From: Thermoprotei archaeon
Lineage (GTDB): Archaea > Thermoproteota > Thermoprotei_A > Sulfolobales > Ignisphaeraceae
Direction of reading: 5' to 3'
Assembly: GCA_003661775.1 (NCBI GenBank)
Contig: QMWT01000021.1
Location: 1 to 12,825, forward strand
Length of the DNA stretch: 12,825 nt
How positions within the stretch are numbered: the stretch's first letter is position 1; each line of letters opens with the position of its first letter. The position numbers and the translations under genes were made by a program. The notes below the pieces were generated by a model. It was not told where the DNA came from, ran no database searches, and saw only the letters and a program-made list of their open reading frames with translations. This document shows positions 1 through 7,540 of the stretch, in pieces.

Positions 1-767
1 ATGTTATGCAGGCTAGGTGGGGTAGACACGGAGATCAGTACCTAGTGGTCCTGGCACCGACAAGCCCCCAGGAATGCTTCGACCTCACTTACAAAGCCTT
101 CGAGATCGCAGAGAGGTTACGAGTACCTGTGGTTGTACTAAGCGACGAATTCATAGCTCACGGTCGTGAAGTTGTTGTAGTTCCTGACAAGCTGGCACCA
201 GTGCCTCGCAGAAGATCCGATGTTGGTAAGCCTACTTTTGGTTCTGAAACCCCCAGAGAAGCCCCGCCGCTACCTCCCCTAGGCTCAGGAGCTGCATTAT
301 TGATAACGGGGTCTACTCATAACGAGCGGGGTTTCCGCGACGTTCACAGCTATGAGACCCACTACAAACTTGTTACGAGACTTAAGCAGAAGGTGTGGCT
401 AAACATAGATCAGCTGTTCGTGTATGAGTTCCATGGAGGTGAAGACCCAGAGGTGCTGCTTGTAGCCTACGGTTCCGTCGCACGTTCAGCTAAGGAGGCT
501 TTCAAAAGACTCACAAAGAAAGGTCTTCGCGCTTCCCTCTTCATACCCAAGACTCTGTGGCCCTTCGACCCACTACTCGTGAAGAAAATAGTTGGGGATC
601 CCGAGCTCGTGGTAGTTGTAGAAATGAACCTAGGACAGCTTTACATGGATTTTGAAAGAGCGTTTGGATGCGATAAAAAGGTTCTGCATTTTGGTAAGGT
701 GGGCGGGGGTATCCCGGTGTACCCCAGCGAAATCGTAGATTTCGTTCTGAGGTGCTTAGGATTATGA
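1..767 (+). CDS. korA: 2-oxoacid:ferredoxin oxidoreductase alpha subunit, C-terminal part (probably 2-oxoglutarate)
   Basis: Partial gene: the reading frame is open to the left edge (first complete codon at position 3), so the N-terminus lies outside. The visible ~254 residues match the C-terminal half of KorA-type alpha subunits. A WGRHGDQ segment is followed by SPQECFDLTYKAFEIAE and the VVVLSDEFIAHGRE strand. Then comes a C-terminal domain with LLVAYGSVARSAKEA and an EMNLGQLY segment near the end. In this family the alpha subunit pairs with the TPP- and Fe-S-carrying beta subunit to convert a 2-oxoacid plus CoA to acyl-CoA and CO2, reducing ferredoxin in the cytoplasm. The stop overlaps the korB start (ATGA), as expected for translational coupling. 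2-oxoglutarate is preferred over pyruvate or branched-chain oxoacids because of the SPQEC and RHGD segments and the separate gamma subunit. Substrate assignment by eye is not firm. Confidence 0.88.
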   Translation, partial: VMQARWGRHGDQYLVVLAPTSPQECFDLTYKAFEIAERLRVPVVVLSDEFIAHGREVVVVPDKLAPVPRRRSDVGKPTFGSETPREAPPLPPLGSGAALLITGSTHNERGFRDVHSYETHYKLVTRLKQKVWLNIDQLFVYEFHGGEDPEVLLVAYGSVARSAKEAFKRLTKKGLRASLFIPKTLWPFDPLLVKKIVGDPELVVVVEMNLGQLYMDFERAFGCDKKVLHFGKVGGGIPVYPSEIVDFVLRCLGL

Positions 768-1588
768 GCCCACATTTCTCTCTCCAATACCTAAGATCGG
801 GGGCGCTGCCAACAGCATTCTGCCCGGGATGCTATAACGGAATAATCATAAACGCTCTCATGAAGGCTTTCCGCGAACTAGGGGTTACTAAGCTGGATAG
901 GTACGTGTTCGTAAGCGGAATAGGCTGTTCATCGTGGATACCCAACCCCTACATACGCGCCGACTCCGTCCATACACTACATGGAAGAGCTGTTGCCGTT
1001 GCCACGGGCATCAAGCTTGCTAGGCCAGACCTTGAAGTTATAGTGATAGGCGGAGATGGAGATCTCCTCTCCATAGGCTGCAACCACCTAATACATGCTG
1101 CTAGGAGGAACATGGAGCTAGTGGTTGTGCTCGTGAACAACCTCGTGTTGGGGATGACACGCGGCCAGGCATCACCTACAACCCCCCAAGGGACAAGAAC
1201 CGTTACTACCCCATTCGGAAACTTCGAAGAGCCTATGAATGCCGTCTCGCTCCTCATGTCGACAAACGCCAACTATGTAGCCCGTTGGTGTATATCGAAT
1301 TTTGAGCAGTTAAAAGAGAGCTTTAAGGAAGTGTTGAGCAAAGTCACTAAGGGTCTTCGGTTTATAGAAATAGTTGCTCCGTGTGTAACTTACGTAGTTA
1401 GGTACGAGGGCAAGACTCCGGGCGAGAAGATCAAGGAACTTGCAAGAACGTGTGTAGACAAAGATACCTATGCTAGTCTCTCGCCAAAGGAGCGTAGAGA
1501 TCTAATACCAGTAGGGGTATTCAGGCGTGAAAACAAACCTGGGTTTATCGATAGATACCGTGAATACTCAACTCGTGCCCGTGGGTGA
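764..1588 (+). CDS. korB: 2-oxoacid:ferredoxin oxidoreductase beta subunit (TPP- and [4Fe-4S]-binding)
   Basis: 274 aa from ATG 764. This start overlaps the korA stop (ATGA) and has GAGGTG at 749-754 as ribosome binding site; an in-frame GTG at 752 is less likely. Visible motifs are CPGC (C20, C23), a third cysteine in SGIGCSS (C55) and a fourth in APCVTY (C207), which are the expected [4Fe-4S] ligands. The TPP/Mg signature is GGDGD (96-100) continuing to the VNN asparagines around 125-126. The following LGMTRGQASPTTPQG segment is typical of KorB-type subunits. Length is about normal for the family. The protein carries the catalytic thiamine diphosphate and passes electrons to ferredoxin together with KorA. 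The substrate is inferred as 2-oxoglutarate and could be another 2-oxoacid. Confidence 0.92.
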   Translation: MSPHFSLQYLRSGALPTAFCPGCYNGIIINALMKAFRELGVTKLDRYVFVSGIGCSSWIPNPYIRADSVHTLHGRAVAVATGIKLARPDLEVIVIGGDGDLLSIGCNHLIHAARRNMELVVVLVNNLVLGMTRGQASPTTPQGTRTVTTPFGNFEEPMNAVSLLMSTNANYVARWCISNFEQLKESFKEVLSKVTKGLRFIEIVAPCVTYVVRYEGKTPGEKIKELARTCVDKDTYASLSPKERRDLIPVGVFRRENKPGFIDRYREYSTRARG

Positions 1589-1594
1589 AATTCT

Positions 1595-2164
1595 TTGGAG
1601 ATCTCGATCGCATTTGCGGGCCGTGGGGGGCAGGGCCTCGTTTTCGCTGCTACGCTGCTGGCTAACACATTGTTCAAACAGGGGTACTACGTGGCCCAGC
1701 TCCAGAGCTACGGAGCTGAGGTGCGGGGAGGCTCCGTTTTGGCATACGTTGTAGCATCAGACATGCCCATAGAAAACCCCTTTGTAGATAGCTTCACACT
1801 GTTCATAGCTCTTCACGAGGCTGGTGTCAAGAGGTGGCTTAAGTTAGCTCAGCAGAGCTCTATCGTCATATTGAACCGCGACCTCGTTGAGACCAAAACT
1901 TTTCCCAACACCATAGTATTGCCTATAACCCGTAAAGTTGAGGAGGCGGGTGCTCGGGGTAGAGAGAATATAGCTGCTTTGGGTATCTTGGCGGCTCTCG
2001 GGGTTGCTAGGAATGAGCTGCTGATAGAAGTGCTTCGTAGACAGAAGGAGTTTGAGAAAAACAGAATAGCCTACAAAGCCGGGTACGCACTAGGGCTTGA
2101 AATAAGTTCCAGAGTAGAGAGGCTACTCCGTTCCCAAGGTGAAGGCCCGTGGCTGAAGACCTAA
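1595..2164 (+). CDS. korC: 2-oxoacid:ferredoxin oxidoreductase gamma subunit
   Basis: 189 aa, starting at TTG 1595. The ribosome binding site GGTGA (1584-1588) overlaps the korB stop, and the gap to korB is 6 nt. The N-terminus carries the family hallmarks: GRGGQG (residues 9-14) and SYGAEVRGG (38-46). These belong to the small gamma domain, which is a separate protein in the multi-subunit archaeal enzymes and is fused in others. The gamma subunit is thought to help bind CoA and stabilise the alpha-beta core. The 3' end overlaps the next gene by 16 nt. The delta (ferredoxin-like) subunit is not in the window and could lie upstream of korA. Confidence 0.88.
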   Translation: MEISIAFAGRGGQGLVFAATLLANTLFKQGYYVAQLQSYGAEVRGGSVLAYVVASDMPIENPFVDSFTLFIALHEAGVKRWLKLAQQSSIVILNRDLVETKTFPNTIVLPITRKVEEAGARGRENIAALGILAALGVARNELLIEVLRRQKEFEKNRIAYKAGYALGLEISSRVERLLRSQGEGPWLKT

Positions 2165-3555
2165 AGAACTTCTTTGAGCCGAGAGGCATAGCGGTCATAG
2201 GGGCTAGTCCTAAACGGGGATCGGTAGGTTATGTAATCGTTGACCAGCTCAAGAAAAGGTACCGCCGAGGAAGGATATACCCGGTAAACCCCAAGTACAG
2301 CGAAATTCTCGGATTAAAGGCCTACCCTACGATACTTGACGTTCCAGATCCTGTGGATCTAGCAGTAGTGGCGGTTAGAGCAGATCGCGTGCCCAGTATA
2401 GTAGAGCAGATCGGGAAGAGGGGGGTTAAAGCTGCTATTGTGATTAGTGGAGGGTTCTCGGAGATAGGTCCTGAGGGTGCAGAAAGAGAGCGCAAACTTC
2501 TAGAGATCGCGAGAAGGTACGGAATCAGAATCATTGGTCCCAACTGCATAGGGGTTCTTGACAACACGACGGGCATAGACACCTTCTTCTTACCCGAGGA
2601 TAGATTGAGAAGACCGCCATTGGGCTCTATATCGATAATAAGCCAGAGCGGCGCCATGCTGTCGATGTGGGTAGACTGGATGGCCATGAAGGGGCTGGGA
2701 CTTGCCAAGGCTGTCAGCTACGGCAACAAGGTCGATGTAGACGACGTAGAGCTGCTGAGGTATCTCATAGACGATCCGCATACGAAGGTGATCCTCATGT
2801 ATATCGAAGCCTTGAAGCCAAGGCGTGGAAAGGAGTTCATCGAGGTTGCTAGGAGCGCCACAGTTAAAGGGAAGCCCGTGGTCGTGTTGAAGGGAGGGAG
2901 ATCAGGTGCGGGAGCGCGTGCCGCTGCTAGCCACACAGGTGCTCTTGCCTCGAACTACGAAGTTTACAGAGCCGCTTTCAAACAAGCAGGGATCATAGAA
3001 GCCGATACCATGGAGGAGATGTTCGACATAGCCAAAGCTTTCACCATGACCAGGCCCGCGGAGGGCCGAAGACTGCTCATCTTGACAAACGCAGGCGGCG
3101 AAGGTGTCATAGCCACTGATTTTGCCGAGCGTTATGGCCTCGAGGTTCCTGTACTACCCGAAGAACTACAGCAGAGATTGAGAGCCAAGATGCCACCACA
3201 CGTCGTGGTGAAGAACCCGGTAGACCTTACGGGCGACACCGACGACGAGAGGTACCGCATAGTGCTTGAGGAGGTCTTACCAGAAAATATAGTCGACATA
3301 GTCATCGTGATAGCCCCTCCCCACCCACCGGCGATCAGAGGTGATGTAATTAACTACGTAGCCGAAGCCCATAAGAAGTACCAAGCGCCCATGCTCGCGG
3401 TTGTGACAGGCGGATACATAGCCGAGGAGTATAGTCGAAAATTTGAAGCTGCAGGCATCCCAGCATACCCGAGTCCTGAAAGAGCTATCAGAGTTGCAGC
3501 TGCATTAGCGTACTACGGAGAATACGTTAAGAAACGTGGCTCTGCAAAGTATTAG
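2149..3555 (+). CDS. acdA: ADP-forming acetyl/acyl-CoA synthetase, alpha subunit
   Basis: 468 aa, starting at GTG 2149 behind AGGTGA (2137-2142); the start lies inside the end of korC. The CoA-binding Rossmann domain opens with GIAVIGASPKRGSVGY (residues 13-28). The succinyl-CoA-synthetase-like core follows: GPNCIGV (130-136), SQSGAM (165-170), SYGNKVDVDD (190-199). The SHTGALA segment contains H262, the expected phosphohistidine. The reaction is acyl-CoA + ADP + Pi to acid + CoA + ATP. Length fits a stand-alone alpha subunit rather than an alpha-beta fusion, since the ATP-grasp beta domain is missing and is not found elsewhere in the window. Overlap with korC suggests it works on the CoA thioester made by that oxidoreductase. 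Acetyl-CoA or other acyl-CoAs remain possible substrates. Confidence 0.9.
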   Translation: MAEDLKNFFEPRGIAVIGASPKRGSVGYVIVDQLKKRYRRGRIYPVNPKYSEILGLKAYPTILDVPDPVDLAVVAVRADRVPSIVEQIGKRGVKAAIVISGGFSEIGPEGAERERKLLEIARRYGIRIIGPNCIGVLDNTTGIDTFFLPEDRLRRPPLGSISIISQSGAMLSMWVDWMAMKGLGLAKAVSYGNKVDVDDVELLRYLIDDPHTKVILMYIEALKPRRGKEFIEVARSATVKGKPVVVLKGGRSGAGARAAASHTGALASNYEVYRAAFKQAGIIEADTMEEMFDIAKAFTMTRPAEGRRLLILTNAGGEGVIATDFAERYGLEVPVLPEELQQRLRAKMPPHVVVKNPVDLTGDTDDERYRIVLEEVLPENIVDIVIVIAPPHPPAIRGDVINYVAEAHKKYQAPMLAVVTGGYIAEEYSRKFEAAGIPAYPSPERAIRVAAALAYYGEYVKKRGSAKY

Positions 3556-3599
3556 GGTATTAAAGGTTGCTCGATGTGCATAGTTCTGGGGATGTCCCT

Positions 3600-3935
3600 T
3601 TGAGCGAGCACTTCATAGATATCGAAGAGTTCAAGAAGATAGATCTGAGAGTTGCATACGTTAAGAAGGCTGAGAAAATACCCGGTTCAAAGAAGTTACT
3701 GAGGCTGATAGTGGATCTAGGTTCGGAGGAGAGGCAGATAATAACGGGTTTGGCCCAATGGTATAGGCCTGAGGACCTCGTAGGTAAGTACATCATTGTA
3801 GTAGCGAATCTTAAACCTAAGAAGTTCATGGGCTACGAAAGTCGTGGTATGCTACTAGCCACTTGCAATGACGACGAGAAGCCCGTGCTCATAACCGTAG
3901 CCGAGCCCGTGAAGCCTGGAACACGCGTATGCTGA
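3600..3935 (+). CDS. Stand-alone tRNA-binding OB-fold protein (MetRS C-terminal / EMAP II type)
   Basis: 111 aa from TTG 3600. The frame is also open to GTG 3576 and TTG 3567, but homologues normally begin just before the IEEFKKIDLRV segment, and GGGGATG lies upstream of 3600. That segment, together with KIPGSKKLLRLIVDLG, RQIITGLAQWY, LKPKKFMGYESRGMLLA and the C-terminal AEPVKPGTRV, is the full tRNA-binding domain. This domain occurs at the C-terminus of bacterial MetRS, in Arc1p/EMAP II, and as free proteins in archaea (often annotated MetG beta subunit or CsaA-like). It lacks any synthetase catalytic domain. Likely role: binding tRNA and delivering it to a synthetase. It sits between acdA and ileS; a TATTAAAG at about 3558-3565 could give it a separate transcript. 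Confidence 0.82.
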   Translation: MSEHFIDIEEFKKIDLRVAYVKKAEKIPGSKKLLRLIVDLGSEERQIITGLAQWYRPEDLVGKYIIVVANLKPKKFMGYESRGMLLATCNDDEKPVLITVAEPVKPGTRVC

Positions 3936-3997
3936 ACAGCACTTTTTCAATAAATTGTGTAGCAGAACACGATATGATCGGGAGAAGATACGAAACA

Positions 3998-4004
3998 CTT
4001 TAAG
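3998..4004 (+). promoter_or_regulatory. Probable TATA box for ileS
   Basis: CTTTAAG in the 89-bp gap before ileS. An archaeal start site about 25 nt downstream would fall near 4025, which is the GTG start itself, so the message may be leaderless or nearly so. Assigned by position and consensus only. Confidence 0.4.
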
Positions 4005-4024
4005 GGTAGCCCCCTGGAGTAGGT

Positions 4025-7000
4025 GTGCGGGTGGTAATATTATCCGTCGAACCCATGCTTAAAGGACGCTACGACCCCCTAAAGGTGGAGAAGTGGGTTC
4101 TGGATTTCTGGAAGCGTGAAAGTATACCTGAAATCGTCAGAAAGAAGTCGTGGAGCGGCAATGCACCAGTCTTCTGCTTCTTAGAAGGCCCCCCGACAGC
4201 CAATGGTTTCATGCATGTGGGACATGCCAGGGGCAGGACTCTCAAAGATATAAAGCTACGATACTACCGCATGAAGGGGTACCGTGTATGGGATCAAGCG
4301 GGATGGGATACTCAGGGCTTACCCGTTGAGCTTGAGGTTGAGAGAAAGTTCGGGTTTAAGACAAAGCGCGATATAGAGGTTTTCGGAGCCGAGAGATTTG
4401 TTGATGAGTGCCAGAAACTTGTTGACTACTACATAGAACACTGGCGTAATGCCAGCGAGAGGCTAGGGCTGTGGCTAGACTACGATCACGCCTATGAAAC
4501 ACGTCATCCAAGGTACCTTGATACAGCGTGGAGATTCTTAAAGAGCATGTGGGAGAAAGGGTACCTCTACGAAGATCTAAGAGTTGTACCTGTATGCCCT
4601 CGTTGCCAAACTGCGCTGAGCAGCCATGAGGTGGCGCAAGGCTACAAACTAGTTAAAGACCCTAGCCTCTACTTCAAGATCAAGCTCAAGAACGAAGACA
4701 ACACCTATATGGTGGTGTGGACAACCACGCCCTGGACCATAATATCTAATGAGGCGCTAGCTGTCCACCCTGACGAGATCTACGTTAAGATCAAGGTGGG
4801 CAACGAGTACTGGATACTTGCCGAGAAGAGGCTCAAAGAATTTGTAGAAGAAGTGGGGCTCCAAAGCCACGTTATCACAGAGAAGATCCGGGGAAGCGAA
4901 CTCGTGGGGATATCCTATGAACATCCACTAGTTCCCGAGGTGCCTGCACACAACGAACACCAAGGTAAGTGGGTACACAGGATCTTACCCGCAACATGGG
5001 TTAGTATGGAGGAGGGGACAGGAGTCGTACATATCGCACCCGCACACGGTCCTGAAGACTTCGAGCTCGGTAAGCAGTACGAATTACCTGTATTCAAACC
5101 CCTAATGAAGAGTGGTTACTTTGGACCCGAAGCAGGTAAGTATCAGGGACTGTGGTTCATAGAGGCTAACGCTCACGTAATCGAAGATCTGAGAAGAAAA
5201 GGGTTGCTAATACATATCGGAGAGGCTGAGCACGAGTATCCTCACTGCTGGAGATGCGGTACCAAGCTTATGTACTATGCTGATAGGCAGTGGTTCATAA
5301 AGGTCGAACCCATAAAGATTACGATGCTCGACGAAAATTCCCGGATCAGATGGACTCCGGCTTGGACTAGGAATCGCTTCGATGACTGGCTGAAGAATGC
5401 AAGAGATTGGTGCATATCCCGCGAGAGGTATTGGGGAACACCATTACCTATATGGACGTGCACCAAATGCGGGTATCGAGAGGCCCTTGGAAGCCTAGAG
5501 GAGGTCAAGAGAAGAGCACTGAACCCCGAAGCCGTATTCGACCACCATAGACCCTGGATCGATAGAGTTGTGTTGAAATGTCCTAAGTGCGGTGGCGAGA
5601 TGAAGCGCGAACCCTTCGTGGTCGACGTGTGGCTGGATAGCGGAATAGCTCATACTGCTGCATTAGAGCAGTATGGGTGGGGTAAGCTCATTAACGAGCT
5701 CTTCCCCTACGATTGGATAACGGAGGCTATAGACCAGACAAGAGGCTGGTTCTATACACTAATGTTCACATCTGTTGCATGGTACGGCAAAGCTCCTTAC
5801 AAAAGCGTGCTGTGTCAAGGGCTCGTACTCGACAAGTACGGTAAGAAGATGAGCAAGAGCAGGGGCAACGTTATCTGGGCGTACGAATTCATGGAGAAGT
5901 ACGGCGCTGACCCAACGAGGCTCTACCTCGTAGCAAAAGCTGCTCCGTGGGACAACATAAACTTCGACCCCGACGAAGTTCTTGATGTTAAGAGACAGCT
6001 CGATATACTTTGGAACAGCGTGAATTTCGCCAAAACCTACATGGAGCTAGACCGCTGGGAACCATCCAAACTAGATGAGGATCTTAAGCATCTAGAACCG
6101 GAGGATCTATGGCTTCTCTACGAGCTTGATAAGCTAGTGAAGGATGTAGAGGAGAGCATCGAGCTTGACAATCCGCATGTAGGAGCACGGAGAATTCTGG
6201 AGTTCATAGTCGAGGTACTGAGTCATAGGTACATAACGCTGGTCAGACCGCGTGTATGGATCGAGGAAGATACGCCGCCGAAACGCAGCGTCTACGCCAC
6301 ACTATACATAGCTATATCAACGCTTCTCAAAGTTCTAGCCCCCTACGCACCGTTTATAGCTGAGTACCTCTACCAAGCCTTCATGAGAAGACTAGAGCCC
6401 GGAGCTCCGGTATCCATACACGCAGCTGAGTGGCCTCAAGTTCCTCGCAGGTTCTTAGACGAGAAGACCTGGCTTGCTGTGGATCTAATGCTCGAAGCAT
6501 CCGAGCTCGTTCTAACGTTAAGATCCGAAGCCGGTATCAAGAGAAGGTGGCCCATAAGAAAAGCAGTGGTCGTGATCCCCGAAACATCCACCGAGCTACA
6601 GCCACAGCTCCTCGAAAGAGCTGCACGAGTGCTGAAGGTCTATGCCAACGTTAAAGAGGTCGAGGTTACAAGAAAAGACGTCGAGCTACACCACCTGAAA
6701 AAGAGCGAGGGTAGAAGAGTCAAGGTCTACGTCGATCTCACTCTAGACGAAGAGACTATTCTGGAAGGTCTTGCTAGAGAGATTGTGAGAAGAATCCAGG
6801 TGATGAGAAAGGAGTTGAAGCTTCCTCTAGATGCCATGGTCGAGAAAGCGATTGTGTATACTCCAGACAACATGCTGAGAAAAGCCGTTGAGATCCATAG
6901 AGAGTTCATTGCCCGTGAAACACGCTGTAAAACCGTAGAGCTTGCAGAGACCAAACCTGAAGATGCACGTGAGTGGAGCGTTGAGGGCAGAGAACTCTAC

Positions 7001-7039
7001 ATACTCCTCGTTTTGGAGGCAGGTGAACAAACACATTAA
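4025..7039 (+). CDS. ileS: Isoleucyl-tRNA synthetase
   Basis: 1004 aa from GTG 4025 (GGAG at 4016-4019, 5 nt upstream). ATG 4055, starting MLKGRYDPLKVE and giving 994 aa, is an alternative that better matches where homologues begin. It is a class I synthetase. The HIGH motif is HVGH (residues 64-67) within GPPTANGFMHVGHARG. The KMSKS loop is exact (608-612). The CP1 editing domain is intact, with WTTTPWT (232-238) and a GTGVVHIAPAHG segment near 336. Zinc-type CxxC pairs are seen in CPRC, CWRC, CTKC and CPKC. The C-terminal anticodon-binding region is present. Length is normal and no lesion is seen. The enzyme charges tRNA-Ile in the cytoplasm and edits Val-tRNA. It ends 1 nt before the convergent L37e gene. 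Confidence 0.97.
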   Translation: MRVVILSVEPMLKGRYDPLKVEKWVLDFWKRESIPEIVRKKSWSGNAPVFCFLEGPPTANGFMHVGHARGRTLKDIKLRYYRMKGYRVWDQAGWDTQGLPVELEVERKFGFKTKRDIEVFGAERFVDECQKLVDYYIEHWRNASERLGLWLDYDHAYETRHPRYLDTAWRFLKSMWEKGYLYEDLRVVPVCPRCQTALSSHEVAQGYKLVKDPSLYFKIKLKNEDNTYMVVWTTTPWTIISNEALAVHPDEIYVKIKVGNEYWILAEKRLKEFVEEVGLQSHVITEKIRGSELVGISYEHPLVPEVPAHNEHQGKWVHRILPATWVSMEEGTGVVHIAPAHGPEDFELGKQYELPVFKPLMKSGYFGPEAGKYQGLWFIEANAHVIEDLRRKGLLIHIGEAEHEYPHCWRCGTKLMYYADRQWFIKVEPIKITMLDENSRIRWTPAWTRNRFDDWLKNARDWCISRERYWGTPLPIWTCTKCGYREALGSLEEVKRRALNPEAVFDHHRPWIDRVVLKCPKCGGEMKREPFVVDVWLDSGIAHTAALEQYGWGKLINELFPYDWITEAIDQTRGWFYTLMFTSVAWYGKAPYKSVLCQGLVLDKYGKKMSKSRGNVIWAYEFMEKYGADPTRLYLVAKAAPWDNINFDPDEVLDVKRQLDILWNSVNFAKTYMELDRWEPSKLDEDLKHLEPEDLWLLYELDKLVKDVEESIELDNPHVGARRILEFIVEVLSHRYITLVRPRVWIEEDTPPKRSVYATLYIAISTLLKVLAPYAPFIAEYLYQAFMRRLEPGAPVSIHAAEWPQVPRRFLDEKTWLAVDLMLEASELVLTLRSEAGIKRRWPIRKAVVVIPETSTELQPQLLERAARVLKVYANVKEVEVTRKDVELHHLKKSEGRRVKVYVDLTLDEETILEGLAREIVRRIQVMRKELKLPLDAMVEKAIVYTPDNMLRKAVEIHREFIARETRCKTVELAETKPEDAREWSVEGRELYILLVLEAGEQTH

Positions 7040-7040
7040 A

Positions 7041-7226
7041 TCAATCTAGTCTAACTCTGTTCCACTTTTTGTTCTGCCACTTGTATCTCCTCATCCGCTT
7101 AGACCTGCCGAACCCGCATGCCGCACAATAACCCTTCGCTACATTAAAGGCCACCCTGCCACATCGCCTACATTTTATGTGTGTAACCTTCTTGCTCTTT
7201 TTACCCATAGATGGGGTGCCCTTCAT
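7041..7226 (-). CDS. rpl37e: 50S ribosomal protein L37e (eL37)
   Basis: 61 aa. The start at 7226 gives MKGTPSMGKKSKK, matching the usual archaeal N-terminus, so the later methionine (residue 7) is not the start. The zinc ribbon is complete: C19-x2-C22-x11-C34-x2-C37, followed by GFGRSKRMRRYKWQNKK, a very conserved eL37 tail that lies in the large-subunit rRNA. It has a near-perfect ribosome binding site, AGGTGATC, 4 nt before the ATG and overlapping the LSm stop, so it is translated as the second gene of an LSm-L37e operon. This pairing is known from other archaea. Confidence 0.95.
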   Translation of the reverse strand: MKGTPSMGKKSKKVTHIKCRRCGRVAFNVAKGYCAACGFGRSKRMRRYKWQNKKWNRVRLD

Positions 7227-7230
7227 ACAG

Positions 7231-7238
7231 GATCACCT
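7231..7238 (-). promoter_or_regulatory. Strong Shine-Dalgarno of L37e
   Basis: AGGTGATC on the minus strand is an 8-nt complement to the usual crenarchaeal 16S 3' end. It lies 4 nt before ATG 7226 and overlaps the LSm stop codon (7237-7239). It fixes the L37e start and suggests coupled translation. Confidence 0.7.
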
Positions 7239-7470
7239 ACGTAATGGGCGATAACATGAGGACATTGTCACCACGTATAAGAACAGTACCGAGCTTTCTC
7301 CACTTACCATCCCCCATCAGCTCCTCAGCCTCGTCAAGTACTAGATTCAAGTGCATATCAAAACTCTTGAGCTTGCCTCTTAGCGACTTACCGCCCCTAA
7401 GCCTGACCAAGACTAGCTGACCTAGGGTTTCTGCCAATACCCTATGAGCGGTTTCCGGCAGTGAGCTCAT
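7237..7470 (-). CDS. LSm (Sm-like) archaeal RNA-binding protein
   Basis: 77 aa from ATG 7470, chosen because AGGTGGAT (7476-7483) sits 5 nt upstream. The frame is open further up to 7557, but that extension overlaps the helicase end and has no Sm character. The Sm1 motif spans about residues 17-50 (LGQLVLVRLRGGKSLRGKL, then FDMHLNLVLDEAEE with the conserved D38 and N42). The Sm2 motif follows (LGTVLIRGDNVLMLSP, with IRGDN for RNA contact). Archaeal LSm proteins form heptameric rings that bind U-rich single-stranded RNA and interact with tRNA precursors and other RNAs. It is followed after 10 nt by L37e. Confidence 0.93.
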   Translation of the reverse strand: MSSLPETAHRVLAETLGQLVLVRLRGGKSLRGKLKSFDMHLNLVLDEAEELMGDGKWRKLGTVLIRGDNVLMLSPIT

Positions 7471-7531
7471 GGAATATCCACCTGATAAACAGCATCCCCT
7501 AACCGTATCCAAGTCTTTACACACTGGAAGG

Positions 7532-7538
7532 TTTAAAA
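7532..7538 (-). promoter_or_regulatory. Probable TATA box of the LSm-L37e operon
   Basis: TTTTAAA on the minus strand, directly after the helicase stop codon (7541-7543). A start about 25 nt downstream would leave a leader of roughly 35-40 nt before the LSm ATG. Consensus and position only. Confidence 0.4.
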
Positions 7539-7540
7539 GG

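Noticed and set aside
949..1272. 107-residue - strand open frame
   Set aside because: It is antisense to the TPP-binding core of korB, which is clearly the real gene.
3943..3947. TTTTT after the tRNA-binding protein as terminator
   Set aside because: It is a five-base run with no supporting structure; possible but not enough to list.
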